NCBI RefSeq assembly: GCF_041021895.1
Contig: NZ_CP157429.1
Location: forward strand, 62,001-126,000
DNA: 64,000 nucleotides
DNA from: Acinetobacter sp. XH1741
GTDB taxonomy: Bacteria > Pseudomonadota > Gammaproteobacteria > Pseudomonadales > Moraxellaceae
Direction: 5' to 3'
This document shows, piece after piece, positions 1 through 9,561 of this stretch. Numbering within the stretch: the stretch's first letter is position 1; every line of letters begins with the position of its first letter. Under the pieces are notes generated by a model that worked only from the letters and a program-made list of their open reading frames with translations, did not search any database and was not told the DNA's origin. A program made the translations under genes and the position numbers.

Positions 1-515
1 AATTTGGCCCACGGATGCTCCACCGGCACAATCACAGCTAGTTCTTCACTTCGCCAAACGCATGCATCAAATCCCTCTCGTTGATCCCACCATTCCATAA
101 TGGCCACATCGACTTCAAAGTTTTCCAGTTTTTTCACAATGGTAAGATTATCGCCAATGACTACATCAAAATTGCAAGTTGCTGTTTTCTTGAACCGCCT
201 CAAGTGCGGTGGCAATACATAGATGCCGATATTCGAGCTCGCGCCTATTACAAGACGATTTGTGTCGAATAATGCGCACGCTCTGGATCCGGTGCGCACT
301 AGGTTTTCCGCATAAGGCAAAAACACTTTGCCTTCCTCTGTGAGCGTACAACCTGCGTTGTTTCGCACAATCAGATTGACACTCAGCGACTCTTCTAGGC
401 GCCTAACATGCTGAGTCACAGCTGACTGTGAGAGCCCTGTGTGCTTGGCTGCTTCACGAAAGCCACCCCGATTCACGACAGCCAGAAAAGTAACTACGCG
501 TTCAAGATTGATCAA
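1..515 (-). CDS. ptxE: PtxE-like LysR-family regulator of phosphite genes (partial, runs off window)
   Basis: LysR-type transcription factor, predicted cytoplasmic DNA-binding activator of the adjacent phosphite genes. The N-terminal winged HTH is clear ([22 protein letters not shown], about residues 17-38), followed by the start of the co-inducer domain; the C-terminal part lies beyond base 1. The start is a TTG at 515-513. A stop codon lies immediately upstream in this frame, so no earlier start is possible, and the TTG overlaps the ptxD stop (TTGA, 4 bp), which suggests translational coupling. The order ptxA-B-C-D-E matches the Pseudomonas stutzeri ptx operon, which supports the PtxE name. 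Another LysR regulator is possible but unlikely in this position. Confidence 0.85.
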   Translation of the reverse strand, partial: MINLERVVTFLAVVNRGGFREAAKHTGLSQSAVTQHVRRLEESLSVNLIVRNNAGCTLTEEGKVFLPYAENLVRTGSRACALFDTNRLVIGASSNIGIYVLPPHLRRFKKTATCNFDVVIGDNLTIVKKLENFEVDVAIMEWWDQREGFDACVWRSEELAVIVPVEHPWAK

Positions 516-1519
516 TTAACGCCTTCCAAAATTGGATTATTGATAGCATCGGATGGCCTTTGGCCGGTCAGTGCCTGTAAGATATTATTGGCTGCTAGTT
601 TCTCGATTTCGAAACGCACGTCGTCGACCGCAGACCCCAAATGTGGGGTGAAAAATGTTTGCGCTGTATTGGTCAGTAACTCCTGCGGAATAGCTGTTGG
701 CCTATCAACACGGATCCACTCTTCCAATTCGAAAACATCTGCCGCATAACCCGCCAATTTTCCAGATTCAAGTGCTTCGGCAACAGCTAATTCATCGACA
801 ACTGAACCACGACACGCATTGATCAAGTAGCTTCCTGTGCGCATTGTGCCAATTGTTTCTGCATTCAATAAGTGCAAAGTTTGCGGCGTCATTGGCAGCA
901 TAGGTACAACAAAGTCACTGCTACTTAATAATTCATCGAGACTCACCTGTCGTGCATTCCAGGCCTTTTCCTGCTCTTGATTCAAGGCGATGTCATCGCA
1001 ATAAAGCACCCGCATATCAAAACTCGATAAGCGCTTCGCAATCGCTCGCCCGACCGCACCCATACCGATGATTCCGAGTGTGCGTCCTGTTAAACCCGTT
1101 CCGTATAGTTCCGGTCTCCACCCGTTAAATCCGTGAGTTCGGATACGGCGATCCCCCTCGGCCAGATGGCGAGTCAGGCCAAGAAGCAATCCAATTGTCA
1201 GCTCCGCCGTTGGGATGGTCAGAAGGTCCGGCACGATGCTGAACCAAATACCACGGCGGGTACAAGCATCGACATCAAAGTTGTCATAGCCTTTGAGTGC
1301 TGCACCTACAATCTTCAATTTAGGGCAGGACGCAAGAAAATCATCATCGATACTGTCAGGCATGAATACCATTAGTGCGTCAGCATCCTTTGCTCTCTCC
1401 AGCAATTCTGCGCGCGACATAGTATCGCGGGTCATGTTGGGAACGACATCCGCAACAGATTGTAAATAATCGATAATTTCAGGATGAACCCAGTGGGTAA
1501 GAACTATTTTTTGTTTCAT
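512..1519 (-). CDS. ptxD: Phosphonate (phosphite) dehydrogenase PtxD
   Basis: NAD-dependent oxidation of phosphite to phosphate, a cytoplasmic D-2-hydroxyacid dehydrogenase family enzyme. Visible are the Rossmann motif [16 protein letters not shown] (about residue 150), the catalytic Arg in ACRGSVVDE, the acidic ELEEW stretch and the catalytic His in TPHLGSAV. The family features [14 protein letters not shown] and [17 protein letters not shown] closely follow known PtxD. At 335 residues it has the usual length (about 336). I start at the ATG at 1519 because a GAGGG ribosome site sits 6 nt upstream; the ATG at 1531 overlaps that site. It lies downstream of ptxC and its stop overlaps the ptxE start. 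Confidence in function is high, since family members act on phosphite rather than on 2-hydroxyacids when they sit next to ptxABC. Confidence 0.93.
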   Translation of the reverse strand: MKQKIVLTHWVHPEIIDYLQSVADVVPNMTRDTMSRAELLERAKDADALMVFMPDSIDDDFLASCPKLKIVGAALKGYDNFDVDACTRRGIWFSIVPDLLTIPTAELTIGLLLGLTRHLAEGDRRIRTHGFNGWRPELYGTGLTGRTLGIIGMGAVGRAIAKRLSSFDMRVLYCDDIALNQEQEKAWNARQVSLDELLSSSDFVVPMLPMTPQTLHLLNAETIGTMRTGSYLINACRGSVVDELAVAEALESGKLAGYAADVFELEEWIRVDRPTAIPQELLTNTAQTFFTPHLGSAVDDVRFEIEKLAANNILQALTGQRPSDAINNPILEGVN

Positions 1520-1560
1520 GTGGACCCTCATGTGTATACCGGATTTTTTATATGGGTTAG

Positions 1561-2358
1561 CTACTTGAACTTGCGACGCAAGAATGAACTGAATGTATCA
1601 ACTAGCGTCACCATCCCAAGAATGACCAGCAATATCGCGGATACTTCTTGGTATTGCATAAGACGCAGCGATCCTATCAACTCGAAACCTATACCGCCGG
1701 CACCGACCATTCCCATCACCGTTGAGGCGCGAAAATTGTATTCCCACCGATAAATCGCGGTGTCGGCCATTTGCGGTAATACTTGCGGAAAAATGCCATG
1801 AAATATCACTTGTAGCGGGCTGCAACCTGCGGCCTGCGCAGCTTCAACTGGTGCTTGATCTGTATGCTCAATCGCTTCCGCAAAAAACTTAGCGATCATG
1901 CCGATTGAGTGCAGGCCTAATGCCAACACACCCGGCAGTGCACCAAAGCCGACAGCTGCCACGAAAACTATACCCATAATAAGCTCAGGAACAGATCTCA
2001 ACACATTTAACAGAGCACGCGCAGCCTGATAGACCGCTGGATGTGGACTGGTATTGCGTGCAGCCAAAATACCCAAGGGCACGGACAAAAGCACAGCGAT
2101 GGCGGTTCCAGCAATACTCATGGCTAAGGTATCGAGCACTGGCTTGACCCATGCTCTCCACTCACTAAAGTTGGGAGGGAACATCTCACCAATGAGACTA
2201 ACAAGACTTGGCACGCCTTCGCCTAAACGCTCACCATCAAATAGACCAACGTAATACCAACATCCGACGACAATAGCTAAAATCAATATCACATACCTAA
2301 CTACTCGATTCCAGCTTTGGCGCTGCTCTGACAATATGGCTTCGAAGTTCGTATTCAT
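1561..2358 (-). CDS. ptxC: Phosphite/phosphonate ABC transporter permease PtxC
   Basis: Inner-membrane permease of the phosphite importer. The 265-residue protein has about six hydrophobic segments; the first is near residues 20-40 ([20 protein letters not shown]). The permease EAA loop that contacts the ATPase is [20 protein letters not shown] (about residues 170-190). A GAGG ribosome site lies 8 nt before the ATG. It sits between ptxB (18 bp away) and ptxD in one operon. Family-level relatives include PhnE, but linkage to ptxD assigns it to phosphite uptake. Confidence 0.92.
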   Translation of the reverse strand: MNTNFEAILSEQRQSWNRVVRYVILILAIVVGCWYYVGLFDGERLGEGVPSLVSLIGEMFPPNFSEWRAWVKPVLDTLAMSIAGTAIAVLLSVPLGILAARNTSPHPAVYQAARALLNVLRSVPELIMGIVFVAAVGFGALPGVLALGLHSIGMIAKFFAEAIEHTDQAPVEAAQAAGCSPLQVIFHGIFPQVLPQMADTAIYRWEYNFRASTVMGMVGAGGIGFELIGSLRLMQYQEVSAILLVILGMVTLVDTFSSFLRRKFK

Positions 2359-2376
2359 TGTAGAGACCTCAAAAAA

Positions 2377-3249
<873 letters not shown>

Positions 3250-3256
3250 TCAGTTC

Positions 3257-4036
3257 TTAAGTTAAACAATGGTTATGAGTAATATTTGGAATGTTTGAAT
3301 TCAATTGCGCTTTTTGTTCATAGAGTTCAGTTACATGCGTTTGTGTCAGAGCCGCTGGTATTGCATCGAACACAACCTTGCCATGAGCCAGACCGACGAT
3401 TCGGTCAGCATAGCGTTTAGCGAGATCGACTTGATGTAGGCTGACTACAGCGGTTATGCCGTCTTCTTTGCATATCTGGTGTAAGAGCGCCAAGACTTTG
3501 TTGGCGGTTGCTGGATCAAGGCTTGCCACAGGCTCGTCTGCCAAAACAAGTGCCGGTCGCTGCGCTAATGCCCGAGCTATACCCACGCGTTGTTGCTGAC
3601 CGCCACTTAACTCATCCACTCGTGAGAGTGCTTTGTGAAGTAGCCCAACGCGGTCAAGGCTGTGTAATCCAATAGATTGATCCTCCTTCGATAGAGGAAA
3701 AAGAGTACGAAGCGTCGAGTGATAACCTAGTCTACCCATTAGCACATTTTGCAAAACAGAAAGTCGACCAATTAATTGATGCTGCTGGAATATCATGCCA
3801 GTACGCCGACGATGCTCTTGCAATATTTTTTTGTCCAACAATGAACCTAACATTGTAATGTTTATATTGCCGTTAGTGGGTTTTTGCATCAGGTTAAGAC
3901 AACGGAGCATTGTTGATTTGCCTGCACCAGAGGCACCGAGCAACACTGAAAACTGTCCCTGTTGAAACGTGAGTGAAGTTGGATGCAACGCAATCATTTG
4001 TCCGTACTGGACGGTAATATTTTGAAGTTGAATCAT
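3257..4036 (-). CDS. ptxA: Phosphite ABC transporter ATP-binding protein PtxA
   Basis: Cytoplasmic ATPase powering phosphite import, first gene of the ptx operon. All ABC motifs are present: Walker A GASGAGKST (residues 34-42), the Q-loop FQQHQ, signature LSGGQQQRVGIARAL, Walker B LVLADEPVASLD, and a switch His in SLHQVD. Length is 259 residues, close to PhnC-type ATPases. It is followed by ptxB after 19 bp. Upstream lie a 25-bp inverted repeat and a partial Pho-box-like element (separate entries), so control by phosphate limitation and by PtxE is plausible but not proven. Confidence 0.93.
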   Translation of the reverse strand: MIQLQNITVQYGQMIALHPTSLTFQQGQFSVLLGASGAGKSTMLRCLNLMQKPTNGNINITMLGSLLDKKILQEHRRRTGMIFQQHQLIGRLSVLQNVLMGRLGYHSTLRTLFPLSKEDQSIGLHSLDRVGLLHKALSRVDELSGGQQQRVGIARALAQRPALVLADEPVASLDPATANKVLALLHQICKEDGITAVVSLHQVDLAKRYADRIVGLAHGKVVFDAIPAALTQTHVTELYEQKAQLNSNIPNITHNHCLT

Positions 4037-4057
4037 TGCTGCCAGACCCTCGTTGTT

Positions 4058-4082
4058 GTAATCAATCTTTATTTTTGATTAC
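4058..4082. promoter_or_regulatory. Inverted repeat upstream of ptxA, possible PtxE site
   Basis: Perfect 8-bp arms GTAATCAA and TTGATTAC are separated by 9 bp, lying 22-46 bp before the ptxA start. A/T-rich dyads of this size are typical LysR-family sites, so PtxE binding is an inference. No footprint-like evidence exists in the sequence itself. Confidence 0.4.
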
Positions 4083-4117
4083 GAAATCAGATAATGAGGT
4101 GAGCATAACGACTCAAT

Positions 4118-4135
4118 GTTACAGTTTTATTGCGA
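4118..4135 (-). promoter_or_regulatory. Weak Pho-box-like element upstream of ptxA
   Basis: On the minus strand one good half site (CTGTAAC) is preceded by AAAA and a poor first half (TCGCAAT). The PhoB box is two CTGTCAT-like repeats in 18 bp with an AT-rich centre. Only the second half matches well, so this is a tentative call based mainly on position, about 80-100 bp before a phosphorus-acquisition operon. Confidence 0.25.
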
Positions 4136-4915
4136 GCAATTAGCAATCGCACTCAAACGCTTGGCTATAAGACTTCCAATTGGTATGCAGTGAGGCGCCG
4201 GTAATTGGCGGAGCTAGCTGGGAGGGGTTTAGCAGGATTTTAAGGCACACCCTGGCGTCCGCTTCTGGCCGAACGCAGCTGGAAGGCTCAAAATAGGTCG
4301 AGACACATTAAAATTACGTCACTACTCATAAGTGGCGATTATGTAAAATCGTTTGCGTGGCTTTTAACCTACTACTAATCAATACAGAGAGTGCTGTGGA
4401 TAAGTGTCTTTACGGATTCCTTTTACTACAGACTCGTTGAAGTTGTAGCAAAACTCGAAGTACAAATATTTTATTTTTGGTGATGCGCGGCTATTTGAAA
4501 AGTAGCGAAGTTGTTGCGCTTTAGTGAGCTGGAATTTGAATAGCAGCATGAAATATGTTTGTTATTTGGACCGCTTTAATGGGTAAAATTCGGCTGGGAG
4601 TTTCGCTACAGCCTCGTTAGGCATGGCCATGAAAATATTCCTAGATAGTAATATTGTTAGGCACTCTGCAACTACATATCGCACTATGGATATCTATTTT
4701 GGCGGGGGTAACGCATCATTGTCATATCGTCGAAACAGGCAATGAGTCTTGGCGCTTTAAAGAATCGAGTACCAAGGGAATTGCAACAAAGCGAACTAAA
4801 CCACGACAAACCAAAATAGATCAGGAGGAGTTAGCCATCAATTAATTGAGTTTCACGACTGTAATATTTTAACAACTACGTGGGTCAATTTTAGATGCAA
4901 ATAGTGGGTCAGTTT
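4136..4915. other. Gene-poor scar with transposon remnants
   Basis: I see no intact gene in these 780 bases. The right part (about 4640-4915) carries GTGGGTCAATTTTAGATGC followed by a second GTGGGTCAGTTTTTAG, a repeated terminal motif of the kind found at IS21-family ends. It is preceded by a short open stretch ending in TKIDQEELAIN that could be the tail of a transposition gene. The left part (4140-4600) has no recognisable reading frame. The family assignment is tentative. Confidence 0.35.
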
Positions 4916-5098
4916 TTAGTGACATTTGACAATTGCAGCGTTAAAGTGAACGGATAGCGCGAAGAATGCGGCCATAAAAATAAGTGTGCCGAGCAGACTC
5001 ATAAGGGCAGGGAGATGCTTTTTAATTTCGTTTTTGTAAATCGTTATTTTGATATGCAACATATGGATCAATCCTGATAAATTAGGCAATACCTGCAT
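4916..5098 (-). pseudogene. Small membrane protein, truncated
   Basis: Sixty codons at most, with a likely native start at the internal MLHIKITIYKNEIKKHLP and one hydrophobic stretch (LMSLLGTLIFMAAFFALSV). The reading frame runs out at the edge of the transposon-like terminal repeats at 4880-4915, so the C-terminus appears to have been cut off. I do not recognise the family. Confidence 0.35.
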
Positions 5099-5120
5099 GT
5101 CAATGCAGATTCATTTTATA

Positions 5121-5150
5121 CGCCAGCAACCCCTTGCTGGCGTTTTTTTT
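5121..5150 (+). terminator. Strong intrinsic terminator
   Basis: A 9-bp perfect stem CGCCAGCAA/TTGCTGGCG with a CCCC loop is followed by eight T residues. It reads on the plus strand. The gene it once served is no longer present upstream, so it now isolates the SOS/IS region from the ptx side. Confidence 0.85.
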
Positions 5151-5257
5151 ATGGGACTAACCATACCTGTTAATTCTGACAGGTAGTCTCCTGATGTGTG
5201 CTGAGAAAACAGGAGGTTTTAACTTGGTAAACTATAGACACTCATCAGGAGTTTACC

Positions 5258-5557
5258 ATGAGCAAGAAACAGAAGACTTACACCGCAGAATTTAAAGTTG
5301 AAGCAATAAAATTGATTGAAGCCAATCAAGGCAATGTATCGGAAACAGCCAGACAACTTGGCATTTCAATGCAAACTCTTTCAAATTGGAATAATAAAGC
5401 AAAGACTGGCACCTTAGCAGGCACTAAACAATATTCACCTGATCTAAATGCCTTACTCGAAGAAAATAAAAAGCTCAAACAACAGCTCAAAACAGCTGAA
5501 ATGGAACGTGAATTTCTAAAAAAGGCAGCAGCGTACTTTGCGAAAGAAAGTCAGTAA
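5258..5557 (+). CDS. IS3-family transposase OrfA
   Basis: A 99-residue DNA-binding subunit with a transposase_8-type HTH (GNVSETARQLGISMQTLSNW, about residues 25-44) and a C-terminal leucine-rich coiled coil (LLEENKKLKQQLKTAEMEREFL). Near its end is an A AAA AAG slippery heptamer (5518-5524). After a -1 shift the frame stays open into orfB, so a fused OrfAB transposase is expected, as is usual in IS3 elements. Confidence 0.92.
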   Translation: MSKKQKTYTAEFKVEAIKLIEANQGNVSETARQLGISMQTLSNWNNKAKTGTLAGTKQYSPDLNALLEENKKLKQQLKTAEMEREFLKKAAAYFAKESQ

Positions 5558-5568
5558 GGTACGCCTAT

Positions 5569-6423
5569 ATGAAACAGCAAAGATATTTATTCCCGATTAG
5601 CTTTATGGCTAGATTACTTCACGTTTCAGTGTCACGATTTTATGATTGGCTAAAACGAGGCATGAATAAAAGATTGGTTCAGCGAAATCAACAGACAATT
5701 TTGGTCAAAATAGCTCATGAGGAAACTAAACAAAGCTATGGCTATATTCGATTAACTAAGCATTTACAAGCGCAAGGTATCAAAATCAGTACGTATGCTG
5801 TACGTCAAATAAAAAAGCTCAACCAGCTGTATTGTAAGCGTCATAAGCGTTTCAAAAGAACTACGAAGAGTGATCATAATCGAGCGATCTACGCAAATTT
5901 ACTAGAGCAACAGTTTTCAATGACTAAGCCCAATCTTGCATGGTCAAGCGATATTACATACATTTGGACTGCTGAAGGTTGGTTATACTTGGCAGCAGTA
6001 AAAGACCTGTACACGAAACAAGTGGTTGGCTATAGCTTAAATGAGCGTATGACCGCACAACTTGTTTGCAATGCACTGACTATGGCGATTCGTAATCAAA
6101 AACCAACGAAAGGCTTAATTATTCATTCGGACAGAGGCAGCCAATATTGCAGCCATGAATATCGAAAGATACTGGAAAAATGTGATTTTCAAGGTTCAAT
6201 GAGCAAACGTGGGGACTGTTACGATAATGCACCGATTGAAAGTTTCTGGGGCATACTCAAGAATGAATTAGTGCATCATTGCAACTATAAAACCAGAGAT
6301 GAAGCTAAAGCAGATATTACAGAATACATTGTGTTATTTTATAATCAGCGAAGAATTCAAAAGAGTTTGGATTTTAAAACGCCAAATCAAATAGCAGAGA
6401 ACTTTTATCGGTTAGCTGCCTAG
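5569..6423 (+). CDS. IS3-family transposase OrfB (DDE integrase core)
   Basis: A 284-residue catalytic subunit with an rve integrase core. Catalytic residues are seen in WSSDITYIW (first Asp), IIHSDRGSQYCS (second Asp) and NAPIESFWGILKNE (Glu). It is probably made mainly as an OrfAB frameshift product. The protein ends inside the right inverted-repeat region and is intact, so this copy may be active. Confidence 0.93.
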   Translation: MKQQRYLFPISFMARLLHVSVSRFYDWLKRGMNKRLVQRNQQTILVKIAHEETKQSYGYIRLTKHLQAQGIKISTYAVRQIKKLNQLYCKRHKRFKRTTKSDHNRAIYANLLEQQFSMTKPNLAWSSDITYIWTAEGWLYLAAVKDLYTKQVVGYSLNERMTAQLVCNALTMAIRNQKPTKGLIIHSDRGSQYCSHEYRKILEKCDFQGSMSKRGDCYDNAPIESFWGILKNELVHHCNYKTRDEAKADITEYIVLFYNQRRIQKSLDFKTPNQIAENFYRLAA

Positions 6424-6465
6424 CATATCCCAAGTGAAAGTCTCCTGCTAATTCAGCACATATCA

Positions 6466-6966
6466 GAGCTTGATATTGCAAAGTTTGGATTACTACCGAG
6501 CTGGGCGAAAGAATTGAAGTTCAGCAGTCATACTTATAACGCCAGAACTGAGTCTGTAGCAGATAAGCCTAGCTTTCGACATGCTTGGAAGTACAGCAAG
6601 TTCTGCCTAGTCCCAGTACAAGAATTTTATGAGCCGAAATACATCAATGGCAAGCCACACTGGTACACCATCAAGCGTAAAGATGATCAGCCTTTTACTG
6701 TTGCAGGGATCTATGATGATGCAGTGATTAATGGCAATAAGGTACGTTCCTTTTCAATGTTGACCATCAATTCGGACCATCACCCTTTTATGAAACAATT
6801 CCATGCACCGAAGGATGAGAAGCGATCCATCATCGTTATTCCAGAACAGTACAGAAAAGACTGGCTAACAGCCGATCATGAACATGCGCATGAATATTTC
6901 TTTCAAATGCCCGATGAATTCGTCACATTTCCACGCGATGAGCAGAAACAAAACGTCTTATTCTGA
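6466..6966 (+). pseudogene. SOS response-associated peptidase (SRAP/YedK family), 5'-truncated
   Basis: SRAP proteins crosslink to abasic sites in single-stranded DNA through an N-terminal Cys. The remaining frame begins right at the IS end (ELDIAKFGLLPSWAKE) and keeps the YNARTES motif (conserved Asn), EFYEPK (conserved Glu) and the SDHHPFMKQFHAPK region (conserved His). The initiator Met-Cys and roughly the first quarter are missing, replaced by the IS3 element, so the catalytic Cys is gone. An internal ATG at 6514 could start a shorter product without activity. It precedes umuD and umuC, a common SOS neighbourhood. Confidence 0.85.
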
Positions 6967-7076
6967 GCATCCTTGTTTATCCACAACTTTTTAAATTTGA
7001 ATTTTAAACGCTGTTAGTAATATCCTATTTAAACAAATTCTACTTCCAAACACGCCTCGTAGCGTAGGAGTATCTC

Positions 7077-7703
7077 ATGTCTAAGAAGTTGCCTATTTAC
7101 TTCTCTGACGACGCATGGTCATCTTTACAAGAGCTCATGGGTCCAGAGGGTAAACCAAGTCCTACCATCAACACCGTGCTTGAACAAATCGCTGTTCAAA
7201 ATGAGCTTGTTGAAAAATTAGGGCTTACTGCTGTCCTACCCAAATCCAAAGTATCTATTCCCGTCTCTTTAGAGCGTATTCCTGCAGGTCCGGCCTTCAG
7301 CACCAAGGATGAGCAAGACAAAGCACTCGATCTGAATGAGTTCCTGATTCACAACCCTATTTCTACTTTTATTGCCTATGTAGACAGTGAATCCATGCTC
7401 GATGCTGGCCTAGAGATTAATGATCCAATCATTATTGATCGCAGTATTGAAGCCAAGCATTACGATATCGTGGTTGCCCTGATTGATGACAATGCCTCAA
7501 CCATTAAGCGGCTGATGATCACCAATAAGATGTCCAAGTCTGAAATCAAAGAAATATTTGGAGATGAAGATTATCCGCTTCCAGAACTTTGGTTGAAGGC
7601 TGAAAATTCGAATTACAATCACATCATTCCTGATGATAGTCAGACCATATCAATCTGGGGTGTGGTGACTTTTAATTTAAAGCGTATTTATCACCGCTCA
7701 TAA
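7077..7703 (+). CDS. umuD: UmuD-like S24 peptidase / SOS mutagenesis regulator
   Basis: LexA/UmuD-type self-cleaving serine peptidase of 208 residues, longer than E. coli UmuD (139) and similar to the extended Acinetobacter UmuDAb-type proteins. The likely cleavage region is IPAGPAFS (Ala-Gly, about residues 69-72). The nucleophile lies in [10 protein letters not shown] and the general-base Lys in STIKRLM. An extra N-terminal segment precedes the cleavage site. It is followed by umuC after 14 bp, so the two are likely co-transcribed and SOS-controlled. Family members can act both as polymerase V subunit and as LexA-like repressor; which applies here is not visible. Confidence 0.85.
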   Translation: MSKKLPIYFSDDAWSSLQELMGPEGKPSPTINTVLEQIAVQNELVEKLGLTAVLPKSKVSIPVSLERIPAGPAFSTKDEQDKALDLNEFLIHNPISTFIAYVDSESMLDAGLEINDPIIIDRSIEAKHYDIVVALIDDNASTIKRLMITNKMSKSEIKEIFGDEDYPLPELWLKAENSNYNHIIPDDSQTISIWGVVTFNLKRIYHRS

Positions 7704-7717
7704 AAAGAAGAATAACC

Positions 7718-9013
7718 ATGCAAAGTGAAAATGAAATATTCGCGTTAGTCGACGTGAATAATTGCTACGTCTCGTGTGAGCGTGTGTTTAATCCTGCCTT
7801 GAATGATCGCCCAACCATTGTGCTCAGCAACAATGACGGCTGTGCCGTGGCCAGAAGCCAGGAAGCGAAAGACTTAGGCATCAAGATGGGTGTTCCTGTA
7901 TTCCAAATTAAAGAGCTGATCAAACAACATAACATTCAGGTGCTATCCAGTAATTTCTCCTTATATGGCGAAATGTCCAAGCGCTTTATGGAGCTGCTTG
8001 GGGACTATGTTGCACCAGGAGATCAAGAGGTCTATTCCATTGATGAATGCTTTCTGAAGCTCACAGCTTACGAGCATCTATTTGACCTGACTGTATATGC
8101 TCAAGACATGAGGGCTAAGGCTTGGCGTTGGTTAGGCCTACCCTGCTGTATTGGAATTGGTCGCTCTAAAACCGAAGCCAAGATTGCCAATCATCTCGCC
8201 AAGAAAAACAAGTTCTTCAATGGGGTCTGTAATCTGGCCCATATGGACCCATGCTCTACAGAAACGCTACTCGCGCAGGTTGATGTGTCTGAGGTTTGGG
8301 GCGTAGGCAGACAGAACTGTAAGAAGCTCAATACTATGGGTGTTCAATCTGTGCTGGATCTGATCAATGCCAATCCTAAAGAAATCAAAAAGCAGTTTAG
8401 TATCGTGATGGAAAAGACGGTGCTTGAGCTACAGGGCCTTTCTTGTATTGACCTTAGTGATGATACTGTAGCGAAGAAGCAAATCATCAGCAGCCGTTCA
8501 TATGGCAACCCAGTGTATGAAATGGATGACATTAAAGCTTCGGTTCGGCTTTATGTGGCCAGAGCCGTGAAACGAATGCGGGAAGATGGCTCAATCTGCA
8601 AGATGATCGGCGTGTATATCCAAACCAGTCGCTTTGATAAGACAGAGCGCTACTCGCCTTACATCGTCGTTCAAATGCATGAGCATACGGATGATCTACT
8701 GCTCATCACCAAGGCCGCGATGAAAGGCATCGATCAGATATTTAAGAAAGGCTTTAAGTATAAAAAGGCGGGAATCGTGCTGCTCGAAATTACAGATCAA
8801 TCCAAGTTTGTGCCCGATCTATTCACGGACTATTCACATAAGCAAGAGCGAGAAAGGCTTTCAGATGCCATCGAAGCCATCAGTGAACGGTTTGGGAAGA
8901 ATCTCGTCACGCTAGGCATTGCCAACAATAAAGAAGCCACATGGCACATGAATCAAAACCTTAGATCACCTTCGTATTTAACCAAATGGTCTGACTTACC
9001 AAGAGTAGGATAA
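7718..9013 (+). CDS. umuC: Y-family translesion DNA polymerase UmuC
   Basis: Error-prone polymerase V catalytic subunit. It contains the palm motifs [17 protein letters not shown] (first catalytic Asp), the finger segment [11 protein letters not shown] and YSIDECFL (second catalytic Asp-Glu), followed by a helix-hairpin-helix region ([16 protein letters not shown]) and a little-finger domain. Length is 431 residues, normal for UmuC/RumB. It is downstream of umuD and 4 bp upstream of a small conserved ORF. Plasmid-borne umuDC is common in Acinetobacter and raises mutation rate under DNA damage. Confidence 0.93.
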   Translation: MQSENEIFALVDVNNCYVSCERVFNPALNDRPTIVLSNNDGCAVARSQEAKDLGIKMGVPVFQIKELIKQHNIQVLSSNFSLYGEMSKRFMELLGDYVAPGDQEVYSIDECFLKLTAYEHLFDLTVYAQDMRAKAWRWLGLPCCIGIGRSKTEAKIANHLAKKNKFFNGVCNLAHMDPCSTETLLAQVDVSEVWGVGRQNCKKLNTMGVQSVLDLINANPKEIKKQFSIVMEKTVLELQGLSCIDLSDDTVAKKQIISSRSYGNPVYEMDDIKASVRLYVARAVKRMREDGSICKMIGVYIQTSRFDKTERYSPYIVVQMHEHTDDLLLITKAAMKGIDQIFKKGFKYKKAGIVLLEITDQSKFVPDLFTDYSHKQERERLSDAIEAISERFGKNLVTLGIANNKEATWHMNQNLRSPSYLTKWSDLPRVG

Positions 9014-9017
9014 AAAC

Positions 9018-9236
9018 ATGCACTTATTTAAATTAACTGACGAACAACTCGCACAAATTCTTATCCCGAAACGATTTGTACCACCTACTCCACCTGAACA
9101 TGAAGGCAAGAATATGGTCTATGTATTTGATAGTGAGGATAAGTTTGAACTGACTTATGATGAGCTGGTGGAAATCATTAGCAAAGCTAGAATGGCTGGT
9201 CCGAAGTTGATACCTGTCTTAGGCACCGTGAATTAA
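9018..9236 (+). CDS. Small hypothetical protein downstream of umuC
   Basis: A 72-residue acidic protein starting 4 bp after the umuC stop, so probably co-translated. No motif is recognised; it has a hydrophilic N-terminus (MHLFKLTDEQLAQILIPKRF) and a YDELVEIISKARMAGPK helix. Position suggests an SOS-associated accessory role but nothing in the sequence proves it. Confidence 0.65.
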   Translation: MHLFKLTDEQLAQILIPKRFVPPTPPEHEGKNMVYVFDSEDKFELTYDELVEIISKARMAGPKLIPVLGTVN

Positions 9237-9561
9237 ATTGTGCAGTGTTCGCACGCCACTTGAAACATAACTTGATTGGAAATGAATTTGGGCTGAGAAA
9301 AATTCAGTTCAAATTTAACCTGACGGGCACACTAAAAAATGGGTAATTGTCAGATCGAGTTTGGACTACAACACTTTAGCTCATCGATTTACCAAAGTGC
9401 TAATCTTTACACTATTGTCTAAAATCCAGTGACCAAATTGTGATGCTAAAGCTTTTAAATTCCCTTTATTATGAATCAAAGTTAGTATGATGCTTTTCAT
9501 AAAGACAGTTTACTTATAACCAGAGAGATTTTTAAACAATTCCCCTTTTAGTTTGCTTAGG
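9237..9561. other. Intergenic region between umuC cassette and recombinase operon
   Basis: No gene or clear hairpin terminator is seen. It separates the convergent SOS cassette (plus) and recombinase operon (minus). If the recombinase trio forms an island, one of its ends should lie here, but I could not define a boundary repeat. Confidence 0.4.

Larger units (their letters stand above)
5192..6465 (+). mobile_element. IS3-family insertion sequence, copy 1 (intact)
   Basis: A 1274-bp element with imperfect terminal inverted repeats beginning TGATGTGTGCTGAG at the left and TGATATGTGCTGAA at the right (complement). It carries orfA and orfB. An essentially identical copy lies at 40382. No 3-4 bp target duplication is visible at its ends (left TCC, right GAG), so flanking DNA was probably lost or rearranged after insertion. 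It cuts off the 5' end of the SRAP gene. It resembles Acinetobacter ISAba-type IS3 elements, but I cannot assign an ISfinder name. Confidence 0.9.

Noticed and set aside
4321..4349. pdif-like XerC/XerD site (ACTACTCATAA ... TTATGTAAAAT)
   Set aside because: The spacer would be 7 bp instead of 6 and the XerC half deviates at several positions; no module boundary pattern supports it.
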